Shown: positions 55,505 through 64,000 of the stretch, in pieces
Numbering within the stretch: position 1 is the first letter of the stretch
Layout of the letters: each line of letters opens with the position of its first letter
NCBI RefSeq assembly: GCF_018448495.1
Contig: NZ_CP049902.1
Coordinates: 3,286,001 to 3,350,000 of the forward strand
Reading direction: 5' to 3'
DNA: 64,000 nt
Source: Psychrobacter sp. WY6
GTDB taxonomy: Bacteria; Pseudomonadota; Gammaproteobacteria; Pseudomonadales; Moraxellaceae
Notes under the pieces: generated by a model
What the model saw: only the letters and a program-made list of their open reading frames with translations
Databases searched by the model: none
What the model was told of the DNA's origin: nothing
Program-made: the position numbers and the translations under genes

Positions 55505-55536
55505 TAAAAAACCAGCCTTTATAGCCGGTTTTTTAA
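55505..55536 (-). terminator. Terminator of copZ
   Basis: On the minus strand AAAAAACCGGCTA pairs with TAAAGGCTGGTTTTTT (one mismatch) and ends in T residues, 15 bases after the copZ stop. copA, 170 bp further on, therefore probably has its own promoter or is reached by read-through. Confidence 0.72.
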
Positions 55537-55550
55537 TACAAACGGAGTAG

Positions 55551-55775
55551 TTAAGCATTGGCAACAGTGGCATCAAAGCCTGCATCGTCGATAGCAGCAG
55601 CAATTGTCTCTACACTGGTTTTGCTATCATCAAAAGTAACCGTCGCTTGATTATCTGCCAGCTCAATGCTGATATCATCTAAGCCATCGATATCGGCAGT
55701 GGCGTTATGCACACTGGCCACACAGCCACCGCAAGTCATGCCATCAATTTTGATAATACGTGTTTGGTTTGCCAT
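55551..55775 (-). CDS. copZ: CopZ-like copper chaperone
   Basis: An intact 74-residue HMA protein. IDGMTCGGCVASVHNA holds the metal-binding CxxC, and the rest (ISIELADNQATVTFDDSKT, IAAAIDDAGFDA) fits the ferredoxin-like fold. It carries Cu(I) in the cytoplasm and hands it to CopA, encoded downstream on the same strand. GGAGCCTC precedes the ATG. Confidence 0.92.
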   Translation of the reverse strand: MANQTRIIKIDGMTCGGCVASVHNATADIDGLDDISIELADNQATVTFDDSKTSVETIAAAIDDAGFDATVANA

Positions 55776-56037
55776 GAGAGGCTCCTTATTTTTGTAACTG
55801 AGTTTTTATAGGTAAATACTTTTATTAAAGAATTGCTTTTATAACTGTTTTTTTAAGACGGCTATCTTTTAAGACCTTATAAAAATAGCGCTTAACCAGC
55901 TTAAGCCCTATCACGGTTAACAACAAGGCTCTTGATTATCACTTTATTAATAGAACCGTAAATAATGGAACTGTAAATAATAGAACCGTGAATTTATGCC
56001 TAAGTGGCAGACAATAGCGCTTATTTTAGAATAACGT

Positions 56038-56290
56038 CTAATCATCATGACGTGGGTTTTGCGGTGCATCAAGAGGAAATGGCTGAGTCACATAATCGAC
56101 CGTACTGATTGCCGCGCGTAAACGCATGGATACTGGTGTGTCTCTTCATAACGTATGGTGGCAACATTATTATCAGGATCAAGCTCGATGGCCGTCACCC
56201 CTGTGATATTTTTCAGCGCTGTCATCACACTCTTTACCCTTCATCATCATCGATATTTTCGATACTGACTGTTGCTGTTTGCATCGCCAT
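56038..56290 (-). CDS. HMA-like small protein lacking the CxxC motif (frame broken twice)
   Basis: About 84 codons from ATG 56290 (MAMQTATVSIENIDDDEG). Restoring the frame gives VKSVMTALKNITGVTAIELD, then PDNNVATIRYEE, and MRLRAAISTVDYVTQPFPLD to a stop at 56038. The pattern beta-alpha-beta, beta-alpha-beta with GV..ELD and ATIRYE is that of HMA domains. At the metal site, where CopZ has TCGGC, this has DDDEG, so it should not bind Cu(I) in the normal way. Frame breaks are at about 56243 and 56145. It lies between kdsA and copZ on the same strand. Confidence 0.6.
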
Positions 56291-56320
56291 AATCTCAGCC
56301 TTTTATTGTCTGTGAATACA

Positions 56321-57177
<857 letters not shown>

Positions 57178-57340
57178 GAAGTCGTTGCCCTCTTTATTGT
57201 TATTAATATTTCTCTCCCATATTGTAACCGATAGACTCAGAAAAAAGGGGTTAAGCGTAATTGCTGACCAACCATTAAAAAAATTGTCATGTATTGCTTA
57301 AAAAAAATCTATTCATAGCCACAGTCATAAAATTAAATGC

Positions 57341-57373
57341 AAAAAAAAGACCAATCCGAAGATCAGTCTTTTT
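57341..57373 (-). terminator. Terminator of pyrG
   Basis: On the minus strand AAAAAGACTGATC pairs with GATTGGTCTTTTT (imperfect centre), ending in T residues, about 30 bases after the pyrG stop. Confidence 0.7.
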
Positions 57374-57400
57374 ATACATGTAATTTTTATACGTTAACGA

Positions 57401-59080
<1,680 letters not shown>

Positions 59081-59175
59081 TCAAAAAATATAGGGCAAAA
59101 GCATAAACTCTTTGAAACATTCAATTTTTAGTACTTAGCTATTATAACGCACTACCCACTCAAAAAGGATATAAC

Positions 59176-59206
59176 AAAAAAAACTCACCCCGAAGGATGA
59201 GTTTTC
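59176..59206 (-). terminator. Terminator of the porin gene
   Basis: On the minus strand AAAACTCATCC pairs with GGGGTGAGTTTT around TTCG, followed by TTTTG. It lies about 25 bases after the porin stop codon. Confidence 0.82.
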
Positions 59207-59229
59207 ATAATCAGATTCTAATGCTTAGA

Positions 59230-60284
59230 TTAGAATTTGTATTCTAGACCACTACCAACTACGAATACTTCAGCATCGCCTCTAGTCACTATCATGCCAT
59301 CATCTACATTAAGACTTTTAAGATCATCAGCATTGTTCATACCAGCGTAGGCATGCATGATGATGTTGTCTTTAAAGAAGTATTTGCCACCACGATTTGA
59401 TCTGAATTAGCATCATTCCAACCATTAAGGTTGTCAGTTTTGTTGTATTGTGCGTATACAGATGCTGGACGAGCAAAGTTAGTTAGACCCATTGCAGCGC
59501 TAACCACTAAACCTTTTTCTTTCTTAGTATCACGAGCATAGTCATAGTCAGCTACTTGATATAGTGCACCAAGTGTTACAGGGGCTGCGATGAATTTGCC
59601 TAAGTCTACAGTTGCAGTACCACGGATGATATCACCATTGATGTTTTGGTCTTTGTCATAAGCCACACCAGCAGTGAAGCCAGTACCTTGGTCAAACATC
59701 ATTGCAACGCCAAAACCAGCATCATTGTTGAAATTATCATCATCAGAGCTATACATAGCAGACAATTCTAATGGTAGGTTGTTGTATTTTGGTGCAGTCC
59801 AAATAACTGAGCTATTGATACGACCACTATCAGCCATATTCAACGCTTCAACAACGTCATCTTCCATTTCGTTAGTACCCATGTTATCCCAATAGCCTTC
59901 GTTAACAACAACGTTGTTAATTCTGTCTAGGCTAGATTGGTTTTTACCAACACGGAACTCACCGAACTGCTTGTTGTTAATACCAAGATAAGTATCACGG
60001 TTAGAGAAAGTAGCATTATCACCATCGATGCTTGTGCCATACTCTAATTGATAGATAACATCAGTATTGGCTGTCATGGCTTCAGAGCCTTTAAAGCCTA
60101 AACGTGAAGAATGAGAGTTGATTTCTACTGTGTTTTCATCGAAATCTTCACCAGCCGCAGTTGCATTGAAATCTGCATTGACATAGTCAAGAGCTAAGAA
60201 TGCTTTACCATAGACAGTCGGTGCTGCATTGGCTGCAGATACAGATAGGGCAGCAACTGCTGTAGCTAAAAGTAGTTTTTTCAT
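59230..60284 (-). CDS. Outer-membrane general porin (frame broken once)
   Basis: About 351 codons. A signal peptide (MKKLLLATAVAALSVSAANA) is followed by a beta-barrel start APTVYGKAFLALDYVN and repeated aromatic-rich strands (SSRLGFKGSEAM, VIYQLEYGTS, FGEFRVGKNQSS). At about 59390 one base is missing; the next frame gives KYFFKDNIIMHAYAGM and ends in LEYKF, with the C-terminal Phe needed for outer-membrane insertion. It forms a diffusion channel for small solutes. GGAGATACCCC precedes the ATG. Confidence 0.9.
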
Positions 60285-61012
60285 GGGGTATCTCCACTTT
60301 ACAATTTTAGTAATAAGCTAGCTATGATTAGCTGGTGCTCATAATGGTATCGTCACAAATCCTCAAAGATAATGTGTAACTGGCTACCGAGATTAGTCAG
60401 AAACAAGTGTGGCGAAGTTCTATTACAGTAAGATGAAAAAAACAATGACTTACATAACTGGGATTAAAAAGTAACTGCCATGTAATCTTAGGTCTTTATC
60501 GCTCCGTTGCGTAACATCCGTTACCAAACTCATACTTCGAATACAAGCATAACAACTTTGACATAATTTGCAACATTTTTTTTAGATTTTTAAACCCAGT
60601 ATTTGTTGAATGCCATATCTACTATAGAATGTAGGTCATTGTAAAAAAATCCCTATCCGCTCAAATAGATAAAGATACTATTGATTAATATAATTACCAA
60701 GAACTTGAAACTAGCGTAATGAATACCCTTTCATTAACAAAAATAAAGCCGTACTTGTTCATTAACAAGTACGGCTAATGAAAAATAATAAATGTGGTTT
60801 ATGACATACTGACAGTCACAATTGAGATCGGAAAATTGCTACAAGAACAGTAAAAAAGGTATTTTCACTGCTCTTGTTTCCAGACTATAACCTTAGTCAA
60901 TGGCTATCACAGACTTATTAAGTATAAAAGCCAATAACAAGCCTCATTCAGTTATGACAGTATCATAATAGAATGTCAAGTATGCCATATTCTAATATTA
61001 ACCTGCGCAATA
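60285..61012. other. 728-bp intergenic region
   Basis: Upstream of the porin and downstream of malate synthase. It contains a perfect 13-bp hairpin (60747-60776). No gene with coding features seen. A long porin leader and regulatory sites are plausible here but not identifiable by eye. Confidence 0.5.
60747..60776 (-). terminator. Perfect 13-bp hairpin, possible terminator of glcB
   Basis: AGCCGTACTTGTT and AACAAGTACGGCT enclose a CATT loop. On the minus strand the stem is followed by TTATTTTTG, so it could end the malate synthase transcript, although it lies about 235 bases after the stop codon. Confidence 0.55.
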
Positions 61013-63206
61013 TTAGCAGCCTGCTTTTAGATCAAGACGTGCCTGATGTAATAATGGCTCAGTATAGCCACTTGGCTGCTCGCGACCTTTAAATACCAAA
61101 TCACAGGCCGCTTTAAAGGCATAAGAGTGGTCAAAGTTATCTGCCATCGTCTGATAGTCGCTATCGCCTGCATTTTGCTCATCAACCACTTTTGCCATAC
61201 GCTTCATCGTATCCATCACTTGCTGCTCGCTCACGACATCGTGATGCAACCAGTTGGCAATGTGTTGACTTGAGATACGTAAGGTCGCACGGTCTTCCAT
61301 TAAACCCACATCATTGATATCCGGTACTTTAGAACAACCAACGCCTTGGTTTACCCAACGCACAACATATCCTAAGATGCCCTGAGCATTATTGTCTAGC
61401 TCTTGCTGCTTCTCTTCATCAGTCCAGTTGGTATTTTTTGCTAATGGAATGGTCAAAATGTCGTCTAATCTGGCACGCTCACGTGATTTTAGGCTGTCTT
61501 GAACATCAGCAACACTCACTTGATGATAGTGCATGCTGTGCAAGGTTGCCCCTGTTGGTGATGGTACCCATGCAGTACTGGCTCCAGACTTAGGATGTGC
61601 AGCTTTGGTGTCCATCATCTCTTTCATCTCGTCAGGCTTCGCCCACATGCCTTTACCAATCTGAGCAACACCCTGTAAACCAGTCTCTAAACCGATATCA
61701 ACGTTCCACTGCTCATAAGCTGGCTGCCATGCTTGTGACTTCATCTCACCCTTAGGTACAAATGGGCCTGCATTCATGCTGTATGCATCTCATCACCAGT
61801 ACGATCTAAGAATCCTGTGTTGATGAAAATGACACGCTCTTTCGCTTGGCGGATGGCTTCTTTCAAATTGACCGTCATACGGCGCTCTTCATCCATGATA
61901 CCGATTTTGATGGTATTGCGCTCTAAGCCTAATAAGTCTTCTACTGCATTGAATAAATCGTTGGCCATTTTGACTTCTTCAGGACCATGCATTTTTGGTT
62001 TAACGATATACATTGAACCTTTACGTGAATTTGATAGCGCATTTTTACCTTAAGGTCATTGAGCGTTAATAGTGGTGTAATCAAGCCATCCATCAAGCCT
62101 TCAAATATTGTTCTTGACCATCACCCAAGTCGACCAATATTGCAGGGTTTTGCATGAGGTGACCGACGTTACGAATCAGCAATAACGAACGACCTGGCAG
62201 GATCAGCTTGCCACCATCTGGTGTGGTGTATTCACGATCTGGATTTTGCTGACGTGTGCGGGTTTTGCCACCTTTTTCAAAGGTTTCTTGCAAGTCACCA
62301 TTCATGAGACCAAGCCAATTGCGATACACTTCCACTTTTTCTTCTGCATCGACGGCACGATTGATCTTCACAATCTTGAATTGCCGTAATAGCTGACTCT
62401 AGCAGCACATCTTTGATATGTGCAGGGTCGTCTTTACCGACTGGATGGTTGGCATCTATTTGAATTTCTGCATGCAAACCGTTGTTTTTTAATAAAATAC
62501 CCGTTGGGCTTTCTGCATCACCGACGAAACCAACGAATTTTTCGGCATCTTTTAGCTCAGTACTGCTATCACCTTGGACAATTTCAAGCTTACCATCGAC
62601 CACTTTAAAGCCGGTCGCATCGTTATATGAACCTGACGCCAATGCAAAGTTTTCATCTAGGAATTGTTTGGCATAAGCAACGACAGCAGCACCGCGAGTT
62701 GGGTTGTAACCACCTTTTGCTTCTTGACCATTTTCGTCACTGATAACATCAGTACCGTATAAAGCATCATACAAGCTGCCCCAACGAGCGTTGGTTGCGT
62801 TCAATGCGTAGCGCGCATTACGTACTGGTACGACCAACTGCGGGCCTGCAATATGAGCAATCTCGTCATCGACATTTTCTGTGCTAACTTTAAAATCATC
62901 GCCTTCTGGCAACAGATAGCCAATCTCTTGTAAGAATGCTTTGTAAGCAGGATAATCAATGTTGCCGTCTTTGGCAGGATGTTGCAGGTGCCACTGGTCA
63001 ATCTGCGCTTGAATCTTGTCACGAGTTGCAAGCAATGCTTTATTGCGCGGCGTAAACTCTTTAATGACCTTTTCAAAACCTGACCAATAACTGTCTGAAT
63101 CAACACCGACTTTCGGTAGCACTTCGTTTTCAATAAAGTCATACAATTGCTGGTCGATGGCAAGAATGCCTTTTTGAATACGATTGGCGTTAGAAGACTG
63201 GCTCAT
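61013..63206 (-). CDS. glcB: Malate synthase G (frame broken at least four times)
   Basis: About 731 codons, the length of the G isoform. [134 protein letters not shown] and [12 protein letters not shown] lie in the expected order, including the catalytic Arg, Glu and Asp regions. Frame breaks fall near 62370, 62105, 62050 and 61782. It condenses glyoxylate with acetyl-CoA to malate, completing the shunt begun by aceA. Confidence 0.95.
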
Positions 63207-63830
63207 GTTTTATCCTTATCTGTTCGTGAGGGGTGTGAATACGAAGTTGCTACCGCAATGATTACACATTGTCGGTCTTAGGCATCTATTCCAAATTTAG
63301 ATGAAATACTAAGCAAACCTACTGATATATCATACAAGCTGGTGGTGATTAGCGAATTAACTATTTATGCTATGCTATTAACCTATATTTTTGCTGCATT
63401 AGCCATTAGCATGGTCAACGCATTTATAACGGATGATGGTATCAACCTTGCTTAATGTACTCAGTGTACGATTTGAGCTCGGTTGCCTTGCACCTACTGT
63501 AAACGGTTTCAACTGCATAACATTGGCAAGCATCACCACTGCGACAACACAATATGGCGACACATCAATAGTAAGACAAAATAGCGCTTAAGCAAAATAT
63601 CATCCTACTATCAAATAAAGAAATAAACAAGAAAACATCATTCACTAGATAAATACTGGGGTTGTATTATAATGATAATCTATATGAGACAGGCGCTAAG
63701 AGGTTTTATTAGTGCTTATCCATCAATACTTGATATCGCATAGACAAACTGTCAGTAATCATTACCTCACGGATTTATGCTTAACTGTTATCTATTTAAT
63801 ATTAAAAAAAGACCTTTTAAACGTTCGATT
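63207..63830. other. 624-bp intergenic region
   Basis: Upstream of glcB (minus) and of the partial gene at 63831 (plus). No gene, RNA or clear promoter can be supported. It should contain the divergent control regions. Confidence 0.45.
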
Positions 63831-64000
63831 ATGGCAAACACTATGAATAAAGAAGATATAAGAACCAAGAACAGTAACGACAAAGTTATGAACGACAGCA
63901 ATATAGAAGAACCTAGTATAGTAAAAGACGAGATAGATGAGGACGATGTTGATATCACAAAGCTACGCACCCCGATAAAGGTTGACCTATCTGCTGTTTA
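63831..64000 (+). CDS. N-terminal fragment of an unidentified protein
   Basis: An open frame from ATG 63831 (MANTMNKEDIRTKNSNDKVM) runs to the window edge, at least 56 codons. It is polar and acidic (EEPSIVKDEIDEDDVDITKL) and then RTPIKVDLSAV begins what may be a folded domain. An ATG at 63843 is an alternative start. No family can be named from this piece. The continuous frame and the coding-like composition near the end favour a real gene. Confidence 0.5.
   Translation, partial: MANTMNKEDIRTKNSNDKVMNDSNIEEPSIVKDEIDEDDVDITKLRTPIKVDLSAV

Overview
The window looks like a chromosomal segment of a gamma-proteobacterium of the Moraxellaceae, most likely Psychrobacter. This is an inference from gene families and gene order (argG / pyrC-rnt, purM-purN / perM / hda, pyrG-kdsA-eno-ftsB-ispD), a moderate A+T content and many short A/T-tailed terminators; there is no rRNA gene to confirm it. 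It is mostly housekeeping and catabolic DNA. No prophage, CRISPR array or intact insertion sequence is visible.

Layout. 1-4 kb: end of an SMR efflux gene, tRNA-Asn with a near-ideal promoter, a 170-bp MITE-like element, a small DNA-binding-like protein, two lipoproteins and two tandem tRNA-Ser(UGA) units. 4-7.4 kb: a GAPDH/E4PDH-like enzyme, and a Pif1-like helicase overlapping a helix-turn-helix protein. 7.6-12.7 kb: alcohol/aldehyde oxidation (aldehyde dehydrogenase, AdhP, DUF779, GMC oxidoreductase). 13-20 kb: a dipeptide ABC transporter (dppABCDF) ending in a DUF4424 gene. 20-26 kb: NERD nuclease-like protein, LysE exporter, transketolase, seryl-tRNA synthetase. 26-33 kb: YcxB-like protein, Dps, DUF2057, hda, perM, purM-purN. 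33-42 kb: succinate-semialdehyde dehydrogenase, LysR regulator, isocitrate lyase, DUF4349 lipoprotein, CYTH-CHAD protein, nitroreductase. 42-48.6 kb: L,D-transpeptidase, an unknown membrane-anchored protein, argG, pyrC, rnt, tRNA-Glu. 49-59 kb: a BLUF blue-light sensor, ispD, ftsB, eno, a copper module (copA, copZ, a degenerate HMA protein), kdsA, pyrG. 59-63 kb: porin and malate synthase G. With isocitrate lyase at 36.4 kb, malate synthase completes the glyoxylate shunt, which fits growth on alcohols and other C2-yielding carbon sources.

The main caution is that about 25 genes are broken by one- or two-base indels, including genes expected to be essential (serS, purM, eno, ispD, kdsA). In nearly every case restoring one base gives a textbook protein, so these are most likely sequence errors rather than pseudogenes. 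I give such genes as single features over their full span and state where the frame breaks.

The most interesting items are the BLUF photoreceptor, whose last part appears to be a membrane anchor lying in a shifted frame; the copper module inside a usually conserved essential gene string, with an HMA-like protein that has lost its metal-binding cysteines; the duplicated promoter-tRNA-terminator units; the MITE with its two diverged end fragments; the NERD plus topoisomerase-zinc-finger protein; and DUF4424 at the end of the dipeptide operon.
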